From Hansfordia pulvinata (Eukaryota > Ascomycota > Sordariomycetes > Xylariales), in NCBI GenBank assembly GCA_006538405.1, contig BJKQ01000004.1:186001-250000 (forward strand): a DNA stretch of 64,000 nt, in the 5' to 3' direction. The first letter of the stretch is position 1. The number at the start of each line of letters is the position of its first letter. The translations under genes were made by a program, and so were the position numbers. The notes beneath the pieces were generated by a model. It was not told where the DNA came from. It saw only the letters and a program-made list of their open reading frames with translations, and made no database searches. Positions 1-12,300 of this stretch are shown piece after piece.

Positions 1-340
1 TTATGGCGGCCAGGACCCGTACGCAGCGTACGGAGGCTACGCGGCGTAAGTCAAAGCAAGGTTCCGCCCATCTTGAGCCGATATGCTGACCCAAGATCCT
101 AGATACGCGCAATACTACCAGCAGTACTACGCGGCAGCCCAAGCACACCAGCAGGGGCAGCAGGGGGCCGCCGCACCTCCTCCTCCGGGCGCCTCCGCTT
201 CCCCACCGCCGCCGCCGCCGCCATCCGAGGCCCCGCCGCCGCCGCCGCCGGGCGGCTCTGCCCAACCTCCGCCCCCCTCCGGCGCACCTCCGGGCGCTCC
301 GGGATCCTACGGCGCTGTACGTACACCACCCCCATCTTGA
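1..340 (+). CDS. Branchpoint-bridging protein (SF1/BBP-like), C-terminal end, partial
   Basis: Only the last part of the gene is inside the window. The frame open from base 2 reads a Tyr/Gly/Gln-rich stretch (GGQDPYAAYGGYAA). It is joined by a GT-AG intron (46-102: GTAAGT donor, CTGAC branch at 86-90, TAG acceptor) to a Tyr/Gln-rich stretch (YAQYYQQYY), then a Pro-rich tail ending at the stop at 338-340. Splicing keeps the phase: GC before the intron plus A after it makes Ala. A Y/Q-rich segment followed by a long Pro/Gly/Ser tail is how fungal SF1/BBP proteins end; these KH and zinc-knuckle proteins bind the intron branch site in early spliceosome assembly. The KH and knuckle domains would lie upstream and are not visible, so the name rests on tail composition and remembered family architecture. 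Another RNA-binding protein with a similar tail is possible. Confidence 0.55.
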
Positions 341-3300
341 GAACCATCGAAACCACCCCAAGGCTGACCCCAAACCTGCAGGTCCCGCCCCCGCCTGGTC
401 TTTAATGCGCGGTGGGCAGCTATAGGAGCGATGGACAAAGAGACGGGCGCTTCCAGCACAAGACACGGCGTCTAGCCCTGAAGGAGGGGCACACAGGCGC
501 CAGATCTAATAAACCCCCTGGCTGGAGGCAGGGGCAGGGCATCTAATCAAGAGGATTGGTACAGTCTCTGAGGACCAACTAGAGAGCCACATGCCGTTAA
601 TACTCGAGGAGTGACCCTCTTTGGCCCTCTTTCCTTCTAAAACGAGAGCATCTGCCGAGGCGTGCGTGCTATCGAAGCGTCCGGGCTCGGCGGAGCAGAG
701 ACGGGTTGACTGAACTGGGGACGCGGGGTACGTGAAATGGTCGCCCGGGATGACAGAGCTGGATTGCATTACGGTGCGGATTATTCAATTTAAATATGTG
801 AAGAAGGGCTTGCGGGCTGCACAATGCCTTGTTTTGATCGCTGCGAGCCGTGAACACATCCCCGTCGTTGATTGGAAGTTGTTCGCCCCATGTGATGCGC
901 GGTTGGCGCTATGAGAGCGAAACGGGCAGCCCCGCGAGTATCTCCCAAGCCAGCGGATGATGCCCGGCAGGACGGACTATCTACCTTGGGTACTTTGTTG
1001 GCTCTTGTAGGCGTGAGGTCCATCAGATGCTGGGTTGATCACGATGACAATAACTGATCTGATGAGCGCTCATCAGCATCGTCGGCGAAAAAAGTCGGAC
1101 CAGGACTGCGCCCGCCCGAGCTCCATTGGGGCGTGTAGTCCGTACGGGACAGCAATGTAGGGTAAGTAATGAGAAGTTATGTGGCTTGCTCGCCGTGTTC
1201 ATCAGATAATCTGAAGCGGCGCACCGGCTAAAGACATGCATCTTTACGCCCTTGCACATCCTGCGCAAGAAGGGACGAACCTGTACCTCTCCGCAGGCAG
1301 TGAGTGGGCCGGGCTTGTGAGTAGCACACACAGCCAGTGATGGGCCCTCGCGTTTGATTGCGGGAGTGGTTTGTCGGCAGTTTCAGTGATACGAGCCAAG
1401 CAGACAGGTGCTCTGTGGGTGCGGGGGGAGATTAGCCGTACGGGTACACTGCGGCAGCAAGCCGGTGCTCGTACGAAGTACATTATCCGTGTTCATGGCG
1501 GGGGCGGGTCAGCGTCGTCGGTCGGCTGCTCATACTCGTACACCATGGATCGTCTGGGCTCATCTCGCCGTAGCCGGGATGATGCCCGCTCAGCTGGCAG
1601 TGACGTAGTCGTAGGCGGCTCTACGAGCAAAACGCCATCTGACTTCTTCTCTTCTGTCCTCGAATGAAGTGGCCACACCATCGAAGGCATGGATGGTTCT
1701 CCCTCCAGGCGTGCTGCTCCCTGATGTATTCCCGGGTCGGCGGTGGCTTGGCCGTTTTGGTGGAGGCAATCGTTGGAGCCAGGCGCCCTTGTGTCTCAAT
1801 GGGTCAAGGTTGTGGGAATTGGGGACGTTGGACAGCCACCGATTTTCAGACGATGACCAGCGCATGACTGCGGGTCGCGTTCATAGTAAGTTGGGGATTG
1901 CAGGATAATGATAGCTCCAGCCATCGGTGGCAGCGGTAGCAACGCTCATATCCGTAGCCGCGGGACCAGGCAGCTCATGTCATGCAACCATCATCAGGCA
2001 GACCTGTGTCGTACAGATTGCACACCATGGCAGAGCCGACGGCCGGATGTATTCGTGCGAGCAGAGACAGACGGGACATTTCGCGTCGGTGGCCGTGGAG
2101 GAACGGGTGGATGAGGCTGGGGGTCGGGGCGGGCAGATGGAGCCACCAGTGTCGCAGGTAGACGGCCAGCGGCAGCCAATTGAAGGCCACGGCAGCGCCC
2201 GGATCGGGTCACGACAGCTGGGCCAGAGGAATGAAAGGACTGAACGCCAAGGGGCAGGGCGGCCTGTTTCACGATGCGATGAGAAGACAAACAGAGTTGA
2301 TTAATGAAAGGTATTTACTTTCCCGAAGGTGAGGTTGGTCGCGATAGGTCTGACTGTAAGGCTTCTCCTACTTGATGCCACCCGAGCTGTTTCGGTCGCA
2401 TCGAGGCAGGTGCTATTAGGTACTCGCACCTACCTGGGAGAAGAGGAGGAGCGCTTTCCAGTCGAGGCTCAACCGTATTGGACGCCCGATCGTTCGATCT
2501 GCGAGTGATTGCTTCATACCGTAACCTCTTCTTCCAAACATCCATTGGTACCGATCGTCCTCTCGCGACAGGATGGCACCGCGATGCCCACGACCAACCA
2601 ACTACCTCAGGCTCAAGCGCGCAATAATGTGCGAGTACTCGTATCGTGGCAGCTCCTACCGCCAAGACCCTCATGAAAATCACACGCGAGCCCGGACCGG
2701 GTGCAGTAGGCCATCGCGGTGTGCTTGCAAGGAACAGGTAATGATGCGCGGTGGCAGCTTCTCCTTGGGGAATAGGCGGGAGCCCCGGTAGAGCCACTAA
2801 GCCCCATCGGCCCCCTATTGCAAACCGTGCCAAACGGGCGCGTGTGGCTCCCGTCTCCATTGCCGCGCGGGGCCAGGGCTGCCAATGAGATCATCCGTCT
2901 CGCAGCGTTGCCTCTGATGGAAGAAAGGGATGCGCCTGCGAGGCTTCCCACACTTCCTCCTCCGGGCTGACATTCGCACGCACGCCTGTGTCCCGCAGTG
3001 AGTGCGTTCCACGGGTGCGGTCGTGAGCAGGTACCACCGTACCACCTATAGGTTTGCCGTCGCACTGTCGCCTCTTCCCTCCTTCATCACTCCTTCATCG
3101 CACGCTCCCTTCCACTCATTAAGGATTGAATACGCCTTTTGGCCCTCGCTCTCGCTGCCTCCTGCCTTCACTCTTTTCGGCTGAGGCTTCTCCTTTCCCT
3201 GTCACCTTGCTGTTGTCCGCATTGCCCTTGCGTGCCGGCTTCAACTCGTCCGCTCTCTCAACATTGGACCCGACTCCGTCCAAAACACTCACTTGTTCTC

Positions 3301-3435
3301 GACGACCACAGCCTTGAGTTCCAAACTGGTTTTGGCCTCTCTCTGCTGCTCTCTGCTTCCTATCCCGCTCAATTTCCCGCAAAGATACCCCCGGAGTGCT
3401 TTTGAGTATTTTCTCTTGCCGAGACGTCATCCAAG
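341..3435. other. Intergenic region, no supported gene
   Basis: About 3.1 kb with only short overlapping open frames on both strands, none with a recognisable domain or plausible intron chain. From about 3060 to 3430 the plus strand becomes strongly C/T-rich, as in the promoter and 5' UTR of highly expressed filamentous-fungal genes. This suits the glucanosyltransferase gene that follows. Copies of the ACTCGTA-type intergenic motif lie near 1467, 1534 and 2633. Confidence 0.6.
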
Positions 3436-5227
3436 ATGCTGGTAGGTCGCGCCCTTGTCCCGTTCTCTCCTCACCTGGGCCTTTTGGTTTCCCGTGGCTC
3501 GCTCTGCCTCGACTTTGCAGCCGCTGCCCTCATCTCCAATCGTCCCGCGCCGCTTGTATATCGGCTGTGCAATGCCCAAGCCGCCACTTTGCGAGACTGG
3601 CCAGCCGCCGCTGGCAATAGCGCCACATGCCAGCCAGGCGGGCCCGACCCGCCCTGGGTTCGCTCGGCCCTGCGAGCCCTGTCACTTCCACTACGTCGCC
3701 TGGGCGCCAGCACTAGCATAACGGCCTACCTCGCCCACTGTGACCTTGAAGCCTCGTCGTGAGGTCGCCTGCTGACCCAGTCCAGTTGACATCCGCCCTC
3801 GTCGCGCTCGGCGCGTCCGTCGTCGCCGCCGTTCAGCCCCTCGAGGTCAAGGGCAACCAGTTCTACAACCCCAAGTCTGGCAATGCCTTCCAAGTCGTCG
3901 GCATGGCCTACCAGCCCGGTGGTGCCGCCGCTTACAACCCCGAGAAGAAGAAAGACCCCCTCTCGGACGACAAGATCTGCCTGCGTGATGCCGCCCTCCT
4001 CCAGAGACTGGGCGTCAACGCTATCCGTGTCTACAACCTCGACCCCGATCTGAACCACGACAAGTGTGCCTCCATCTTCAACGCTGCTGGCATCTACATG
4101 ATCATCGATGTCAACTCGCCCATGGGCGGCGAATCTATCAGCGACGCTGCCCCGGCCGAGTCGTACTTCACTGGATACCTTGAGCGCACCTTCAAGGTTG
4201 TCGAGGGCTTCAAGAGCTACCCCAACACCCTCGCCTTCTTCTCTGGAAACGAGGTCATCTCCAGCCCCGACGCCGGCGGCCCCGTGCCCCCTGTCGTCCG
4301 TGCCGTCACCCGCGACCTCAAGACGTACATCAAGAACCACTCCGACCGTCCCATCCCTGTCGGTTACTCGGCTGCCGACGTCCGCAGCGTTCTCGCCGAC
4401 TCGTGGAACTACTTTCAGTGTGCTCTCAACGGCCAGGCCGATGACTTGTCTCGCGTCGATATGTTCGCGCTGAACAGCTACTCGTGGTGTGGCGACAGCA
4501 GCTTCAAGACTTCCGGCTACGACCAGCTCGTCGCCATGTTCAAGAGCTCCTCTGTCCCTGTCTTCTTCTCCGAGTTTGGCTGCAACGACCCCAAGCCGCG
4601 TAGATTCACCGAGATCGAGTCCATCTACGGTCCCGACATGACCGGCACCTTCTCTGGTGGCGTCGTCTACGAGTACACTCAGGAGGATAACGACTACGGC
4701 CTGGCCAAGATTAGCAACTCTGACCAGAGCCTTGAGCTCATGGGCGACTACAGCGTCCTGCAGAAGGAGTACCAGAAGGTTGACTTCTCCAAGGTTCAAA
4801 GCACCAAGGTTTCCCAGGAGACCCCCAAGATTCCCGTCTGCAACCCGGGTCTGATCAAGAGCAAGGGTTTTGCCCACGACTTCTCCAAGATCCCCCTCCC
4901 CCGCCCGGCGCCAACAAGGTCATCAAGGAGGGTGTCAAGCCCAAGCCCGTTGGCAAGATCGTCCCCATCTCCGACTGGAAGGTTACCTACACTGTCAAGG
5001 ACGCCGACGGCAAGGAGATCACCGACCTGGCCGTCAAGCCCCTCAGCGACGACACTGTCAACACTCCTGGTACCAACGCCGGCACCGACTCGAGCTCCGG
5101 ATCCGACTCGAGCGAGACCCCCAACGCTGCCGTTCGCCCCGCTCCTTCTGGCGGTCTGTCGATGGCTGCTGTCGTCATCCCCGCTGTCCTGACTCTTTCC
5201 ATGGCTGCGGGCTTCACGCTCGTCTGA
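3436..5227 (+). CDS. GPI-anchored beta-1,3-glucanosyltransferase, GH72 (Gas/Gel/Phr family), with one frameshift
   Basis: Enzymes of this family cut and rejoin beta-1,3-glucan chains at the plasma membrane and in the wall. The proposed start is a two-codon exon (3436-3441) and an intron at 3442-3785 (GTAGGT donor, GCTGAC branch, CAG acceptor). This gives the signal peptide MLLTSALVALGASVVAA and a mature start at VQPLEV. The catalytic acid/base lies in FFSGNEV (Glu about residue 158, codon at 4251) and the nucleophile in FFSEFGCN (Glu about 265), the spacing expected for GH72. The tail has a Ser/Thr/Asp-rich stretch (from about 5070) and a hydrophobic C-terminus ending GFTLV, fitting a GPI signal. 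No Cys-rich X8/CBM43 module is seen. The frame breaks at the C-run 4898-4902: one extra C restores a tail running to the stop at 5225-5227, about 482 aa in all. A consensus error is the likeliest cause. Confidence 0.88.
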
Positions 5228-6658
5228 AGTGGTCCTGCTTGGCTAGCCACTGGCGTATTTGGGCTAGATTGTGTCTATCAATTTGGCTATTATTGTTTGG
5301 AAGGTTCAAGGTCAGATGGTGAAGGGCCTAGGCGGCAGCTCCGGCTGTGTATGTCTCCGCTATTCTCAAGGAGCAGTAATTTTTGTTTGGACGAGAGCCT
5401 CATTGCATGAAGACATGAGAGTGTTTTGTTTCTCAAGATACCACGTGGTTTAAAAGTCGATGGGAGAGTGCCGCGGGCAGTGGCCGTCGGGGCCATGCAC
5501 TAGAGTGCTGCCTTGTTATATTTTCTGATGAACCTGGTTAGACGGCATGACAATAGGGAGGAAGACCCGACCACTGCTTCTAGGCACGTCTCTTCCCGCG
5601 CATAATTATGTACACATGGTTGTACTATCCGCATCAGATGCACTCGTTCCGTGACTGGGGGTCCAACTTGGACTTTTTTATGCAGGACAAACTCGATTCG
5701 AGTCGTGAATGTTGCTCGGATGTGGCGAAGGGGGATCGTCGGACAGATTCGGAACCGAGTGTTGAGTTTTATCATGGTCAGCGACTCGACGGCATCTTGC
5801 CACGAAGTCTTTCAGCTGCCCACGGCCATTCAGCCCCAGTCACCCTCTGCATGATCAAAAGCTTGCGCAAGTCGGCGGCTCCGAAGGGCGCAGTGATGAC
5901 AATTGCCAGGATGTCTACATCTACCACTTTGGGTGCTAACAGTGGGTATTTGAGTGGCTCGAAGGCTTCCTTGAAGTGCCTCCGCACGACCCAAAGTAGG
6001 AGTTGCCCGATGCGGCTCCCTACCAATACGCCTTTTGAGCAACAGATCCGGCAGTTCATAACTGCTTCGTCATCCTCGAGGGGCGAATAGGACGAAGAGA
6101 AAACCTGCCCGTGATAGACCGTAGCTGGTCCTCGCCACAGCCCAATTGGGTAACAATTCGGCCGGGTGGGCATCGCCAGATCCAGAGTGTAAGCCATGAG
6201 CCGGGAAGGCAAGATTCTTGGCGGCGGCGTTGAGCTACGCATGTGACTATCTACCTACCTCTATCTACCAGGGCTTTGATGGTCGAAACAAAGGTGACCC
6301 CAGCGCCATGGATTGATCTTGATACCATTTCGAGCAGTATCGTCGCTGCTGAGGTTGCGCCTCCTGAAATCCACGCCTGTTGAGTATTTACCTAAGTTGA
6401 GTAGGTATATAAGTCCTTCCGGACGCTCGTGCCTTGCTTGGTTGCGATCCAGACTCACGAGCTCTTTTCCACTAGCACGGGCCACTCCGTCTCTAACAAC
6501 TTATAACGCGGGGTTTGCTGATGGAGACTTGAACTACTTCTGGGCCTTAGCCAAGACCTCTTTACTTACTGATCTTACGCACAAGTCCAGCCGATATTCT
6601 GGTTCCACGCCGTCAGGCCACCCCTAACCGACCCCCATTCTCCCCTCCGCTCTGCAAT
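5228..6658. other. Intergenic region
   Basis: No convincing coding region on either strand. It holds the 3' flank of the glucanosyltransferase and the promoter of the next gene. CTACCTACCTA-type repeats appear near 6245-6270. Confidence 0.55.
6407..6414 (+). promoter_or_regulatory. TATA-box candidate upstream of the secreted-protein gene at 6659
   Basis: TATATAAG lies about 245 bp before the ATG at 6659. It is the only good TATA match in that upstream region. The distance would imply a 5' UTR of roughly 200 nt. Confidence 0.35.
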
Positions 6659-7336
6659 ATGTGGCTCGGCGCCCCCGTCGCTCTTCTAGCTCTCGCAGCA
6701 GGCGGTGTCCAGGGCCGAAAAGACTACGGCGAGCTGCAGTTCTACAAGAGGGCCAACTGCCGAAAGGCCATGGGAGAGCCGATCAAGATCCAGGAGGAGC
6801 ACAAGAAGTGCCAGACTACCGACAAGGGAGGGAGGGTCAAGGAATTTGCCGACATGAGAGACAGTCTCCAGGGGGTGGAGGTCAAGAAGGTCATCGGCGA
6901 GCAGGACTGCAGGGTCGACTTCTTCATGAACGGGTCCTGCGAGTACGCGCCGCGGGACGAGGCCAGGGCGGAGGCCGAGGCCGCGGCGGAGAGGCAGAGG
7001 CAAGAGGAGCGGGGGAGGACGCTCGGCGTGCCGGGCGCCACCCCGCTGACCAGCCAGCTGGCCTGGGCCGTGTACCCGTGGACGCCGGCGGAGGAGTGCG
7101 TCGCCTACAGGGCGTCGCGGCACGGCGCCCTGCCCCGGTCGTGGAAGCTGACGTGCAAGGGCGACGAGGACTACCACGACGTGAAGACGCCCGAGGGCGC
7201 CAAGGTCGACGGGCAGGGGCGCTCGCACGAGGACAGAGAGAAAGAGGAGAAGAGGGAGAAGTCCGGGAAGGGGCCCAAAAGCAGCAATTTCAAACTCAAC
7301 GTGGAGGGGCCCCAGGAAGATTCGAGTGGGAAGTAA
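6659..7336 (+). CDS. Small secreted protein of unknown function
   Basis: A single uninterrupted ORF of 225 aa. It starts with a clear signal peptide (MWLGAPVALLALAAGGVQG) followed by a short Lys/Glu-rich segment. Six cysteines fall in two groups: an N-terminal set (in ANCRK, KKCQT, QDCRV and GSCEY, residues about 35-100) and a later pair (EECVA, LTCKG, about 145-170). A charged Ala/Glu/Arg-rich linker separates them (about 98-120). The C-terminus is very hydrophilic, rich in Lys, Glu, Asp, Gly and Ser, and probably disordered. I recognise no enzyme family. The overall shape is that of a secreted cysteine-containing protein of the kind often listed as an effector candidate, but function is not shown. 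Long open frames on the opposite strand are GC-rich shadows. A TATA-like box lies at 6407. Confidence 0.7.
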   Translation: MWLGAPVALLALAAGGVQGRKDYGELQFYKRANCRKAMGEPIKIQEEHKKCQTTDKGGRVKEFADMRDSLQGVEVKKVIGEQDCRVDFFMNGSCEYAPRDEARAEAEAAAERQRQEERGRTLGVPGATPLTSQLAWAVYPWTPAEECVAYRASRHGALPRSWKLTCKGDEDYHDVKTPEGAKVDGQGRSHEDREKEEKREKSGKGPKSSNFKLNVEGPQEDSSGK

Positions 7337-9304
7337 AAGTCCCTCGCCAAAGTCTGCAAGAGACGTGAAAGATGGTGGGCATTCAAACAAAAAGGAAAGC
7401 AGCCAGAGGATAAAGTGAATGGCAAAAGAGAAAAAAAAAGGGCGAAAGACACGAGGTGCGGACAGTATGTTTACCTGAGCGAGCCGTCGGGTAATTCGGA
7501 ATTAGCAGGAGAAAGAGGGAAGCTGATAAAGGGCTTCTATCGTTACCTAATCTATTACCGAGAGAGAGCAAAGTACATCCGCATTTACTTCCAGTTAGAG
7601 ACTTTATTTAAACAGTTGCATAACGCTGGAAGAAATGGCACACCACCTTGCTACTGCTATGCTGCACCCCGTGGGCCCCGAGTATTAAATGTGGTTACCG
7701 TCTCGTGAATAAGTAGGTAAAGTACTTAAGTAAGTAAGCAACTGTCCAAATATGGCCAATATCGAAGAAGTAACGGTAGACGTATTGACGACTGGCCCCC
7801 TTCTACGCTCTTTTATCAGTGTTAAGAGACATTAAAGCCTGGAGAGGATTTAATATACAGAGAAGAACAACGGCACATGCCAACCGCAGTCATGGGCACA
7901 CAGGAGGCCACAAGCCCGCCTCGGGTCTCGTCAGTTGCACTGCCTGCGTGGTCCTGCCAGCTCAGGTGAGAATGCATGTCGCCCGAGAAACATGCATGGT
8001 AGCACAAAAGGCAAGGCACCTTTCGGTTAATCCAGGGCCCAGGGTGATGGTGGACTACCTCACAGCTTGAGGATCCGAAGACTGCCACCACGAGTACGAG
8101 AGGATTCGGCCCAAGACCCATACGATCAGGGGACGCTTGGATGTGAAGGCGTGCGCGCAGCAGTCCGTCCCACGAGGACGGTGCGCGATGCGCAGTGCGG
8201 AGAGAGGGGGAGGCGCAACACCCCGTGATCCCCCGGGCCGTGCAAGTCGGCTGGCGCTGCGGCACATTATTCACAACAAGCTGGCTGATCAGAAAGGCCC
8301 GGACTTGGGATGGAACAACGGTCACTCGATCCGTGTTTGCAGGTGGAGGCGCGTGTGTGTGCTGTCGTGACTGGGGGCTGCGTTGTTTACTCCACGACTA
8401 ATCCGTAAGGTACCTACCCGTTCTCGGGCTTGCATTCACCGTCACCGATGCCCACCCACCTGAAGCCTTGCAGGTACATCCAATCCAATGTGCCCTGGGC
8501 ACAGTCATGCTGAAACTCAAGTACAAGTACAGATCTTTGGCCGTGTGCGCCGTGGCAGATCGAGTCCCCGGAACGTCAGGCATTGGAAGCTGGAGATGAG
8601 GTGGATATAGGTGGATCTCCCGGTTGCTGAGGCGACGAGGAGACCCGCCGGCCAAACACGGCCAAGCAGCTGCCGTTTATTTACTTATGCCCGATTTGAG
8701 CCTGGTCGGCCAAAGTGCCGGTGAAAGCTGCGCGGTAGCGGTAGGTACGGTAAGGTACGGAAGGCGCCTTGTTGTTCTAACAAGCCAAGGAGGTACCCCA
8801 GCTTGTTGTTACCTACCAAAACCTACAAACAAGCATTGCCCTTGGTTCTTGCGGTCTGTCCCGTCGCCTCGACGAAAACCTATGACGGAGCTCCCACTTC
8901 TGGTACTTGAACGCGCTGCCTCCCTGTTCGCCAACATCAAATCTCAACGCCGCGGCGGCTGTCCGTACCTACTAACTAACCATCGCGCAGCTCTTGATTT
9001 TTCTGGCAACACCAAACACCTAACACGACACAACACGCACTCCCATCCACCGACCACACGGCGACATCTCTTCACTCTCTTTTCGCTCTGCCTCCGGTTT
9101 GCGGGCCATCCATCTCTCACCACCCAGCCCGCCAGCCAACACTCCGCCCTTTGCAACCTTCGACCCTTCTCCGGCACACTTTGTTTGCATGGCATCACGT
9201 ACCCAGTATTGAGCTTGTCACCCACCTCGCACCACACCATCGCTCACCCATGAGCCACCCACAACACAGCCTCTCCGCCTGAGTCGCACACCCATCTGCC
9301 CACC
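7337..9304. other. Intergenic region with C/T-rich promoter of the kinesin gene
   Basis: About 2 kb without a supported gene. From roughly 9000 to 9300 the sequence becomes rich in C, A and T on the plus strand, consistent with the promoter and leader of the kinesin gene. GGTACCTACC and GGTAGGTACGG motifs near 8410 and 8740 belong to a dispersed intergenic family. Confidence 0.55.
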
Positions 9305-12300
9305 ATGGCTTCCAGGGATCCTGGAGCCTCCTCCATCACAGTCGCAGGTAATTCAGCCGCCCTGCTCTCCGCCTCGACGGGCGCGAGACGAAGCCCCGAG
9401 AACTCAAGCTGACCACCTCTTCCTCCAGTTCGAGTGCGACCTTTCACCCTCAAAGAGGCGGCACAGCTGTATGTCCCCCTCTCTGCCTACCTACCCAACC
9501 CTTTCGCTTGCCCCGTGCTGACCCGCCCCAGGCCGAGCAACGACGATGGAACCATGTTTTTCGGAGACGGCTCCCTGGCCGCCGTCCCAGCACCCAAACT
9601 GAAGCACAGCGGCATCCGCCCCGTCGTCAAGGTCATGGACGAAAGGTGTCTGTAAGTCTTGACTAACCCCAGACACCCTCCGGCGACCAACCGCTAATGC
9701 ACCTCCGCCACCTCCAGGGTATTCGACCCCCCGGAGGACAGCCCCGTCCACAAGTTCTCGAAATCGGTCGTGCCCACGGCCAAGAAGACCAAGGACCAGG
9801 TCTTCGCCTTTGACCGCGTCTTCGATCACAACACTACCCAGACCGAAGTCTACGAGTCCACGACAAAGAGCCTCCTCGACAGCATCCTCGACGGCTACAA
9901 CGCCACCGTCTTCGCCTATGGCGCCACGGGGTGCGGCAAGACGCACACCGTGACGGGCACCGCGTACCAGCCGGGCATCATCTTCATGACCATGCAGGAG
10001 CTGTTCGAGAAGATCTCGGAGCGCCAGGACGACAAGCAGACGGAGCTCACGCTGTCCTACCTCGAGATCTACAACGAGACCATCCGCGACCTGCTGGTCC
10101 CCGGCGGCAGCAAGCAGGGCCTGATGCTGCGCGAGGACTCGAACCAGGCCGTCACCGTCGCGGGCCTGACCAGCCACCACCCCAAGGACGTGCAGGAGGT
10201 CATGGACATGATAGTCCGGGGCAACGAGTACCGGACCGTGTCGCCCACCGAGGCCAACGCCACGTCGTCGCGGTCGCACGCCGTGCTGCAGATCAACGTG
10301 GCGCAGAAGGACCGCAACGCGTCGGTCAACGAGCCGCACACCATGGCCACGCTCAGCATCATCGACTTGGCGGGCAGCGAGCGCGCCAGCGCCACCAAGA
10401 ACCGGGGCGAGCGCCTGCTGGAGGGCGCCAACATCAACAAGTCGCTGCTGGCGCTCGGCAGCTGCATCAACGCGCTGTGCGACCCGCGCAAGAAGAACCA
10501 CGTGCCGTACCGCAACAGCAAGCTCACGCGGCTGCTCAAGTTCTCGCTGGGCGGCAACTGCAAGACGGTCATGATTGTGTGCATCAGCCCGTCGAGCGTG
10601 CACTACGACGAGACGCAGAACACGCTGCGGTACGCCAACCGGGCCAAGAACATCCAGACCAAGGTGACGCGCAACGTCTTCAACGTCAACCGCCACGTCA
10701 AGGATTTCCTGGTCAAGATTGACGAGCAGATGGCGCTGATCAACGAGCTCAAGGCGCAGCAGAAGGAGGCCGAGCAGATGTTCTTCACCAAGTTCCGCAA
10801 GCAGCAGGACAAGCGCGACGCCGTGGTCCGGGAGGGCACGCAGCGCATCCGGGTGGCGTACGAGAACGCGTCGGGCGAGCGCCAGGACAAGGTGTCGCAC
10901 ATGAAGAAGCTGCGCGGCATCGAGCGGCGCATCGGGCTGCTGTGCTCGTGGATCGCGGCCTTTGACACGGTGTGCGACAGCCGCGAGGACGACGGGGCCA
11001 TGCCCCCCAACCTGGCGGCGATGCGCAAGACGGCGCAGGGCATCCAGCTGGAGCTCGAGAACAGCCGCCAGCACATCCACCAGAAGCTGGAGCGAACGCA
11101 CTGGGAGCGCGCTATTGACGGAGCTCTCCAGCACAGTATCACCCAGCTGCCGAGCGGCGACGCGCACGCCGAGGCGGCCGACGTGGCGACGCTGACGAGG
11201 GAGGCGGAGCTGGTCAAGGCCAACTTTGCGCGCGAGGCGGTGCAGCAGGTGCTGGACCAGGACAAGGCGGGCGACGCGGGGCTGATGCAGGTGCTGCTGA
11301 CGGCGCAGTTTGACATTCTGGCGTCGCTGGCGGACACGACGGCCATGAGCGAGCAAGAGGCGGTGGCGCACGCCAAGAGCATCATCAACCGGATGCTCGA
11401 GACGGGCTTCGCGGCGGCGTCTCAGGTGGTCAAGCCGGACGGCGCGCAGATGCCCGTCGAGGCGTACCCGCCGACCAAGAGGGGCACGCCCAAGCGCAAG
11501 AAGATGAGCCTGTCGCGCGACTCGCTGCGGCCCATCCCCAACCCTCAGCTGGCGGCGCTGGCGGCGGCGGCGGCGTCGTCGCAGCCCGCGTCGAACATGG
11601 CCTCGTCGCCGATCAAGGGCTCGCCTAGGAGGCGCAAGGCCCTCAACGCGCGCAAGGGAGTCTCGTTCACGCCTAAGAAGAAGTCGCCAACGAAGCGGGC
11701 GGTGCGGTGGCGGGACGACGACGGGGAGGACGGCGCGCTGGCCGAATTCGAGAAGACGCCGCAGAAGTACTCGTCGCCCGCGGAGCACGGCTCGCCGGAG
11801 AAGGCTCTGCCCGAGGCGCCGGCCATGCCGTCGTACCTGACGCCGACGATCGAGGAGGAAGAAGCGGACGAGTCGAGCCCATCGCTGCTGGCGCCCGAGG
11901 CGGCGAGCCTGGGCCCCGCGAAGCCCAGCCGATTCCAGGCCGGCTTCCTGTCCAAGTCGAGGCCGTCGGTGGGCGGGTCGCCGGGCGCGCCCGCGGTGGC
12001 GCTCAACCTGGGGGCGGCAGGCGCCGAGGACAGCAAGCAGAGCGGGAGCCCGCTCAGGGAGCTGGGCGCCGGCAGGGTCTCTAACGTAGGCCCCCCGAAG
12101 AAGCGCCAGTCGTCCATCACGCCTCCCAAGGTGCGGTCGCCGATCCCGCTGGTGCCGTACGGCAGCGACTCGGCCGACGAGAACCAGCCGCCGGCGTCGC
12201 TGTCGTCATCGGAGGACTCGTCGACGGAGCTGTCGGGGATCGACTCGTCTAAGCTGCGGTCGGCGCTGCAGGCCAGCAAGAGCAGGCGGGGAGACCGACT

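Noticed and set aside
3726..4877. 383-aa minus-strand open frame opposite the GH72 gene
   Set aside because: Low-complexity Leu/Val/Gly/Asp composition and exact overlap with conserved GH72 sequence. A shadow.
9491..11788. 765-aa minus-strand open frame opposite the kinesin motor domain
   Set aside because: Arg/Leu/Val/His-rich without motifs. It is the antisense shadow of a GC3-rich coding exon.
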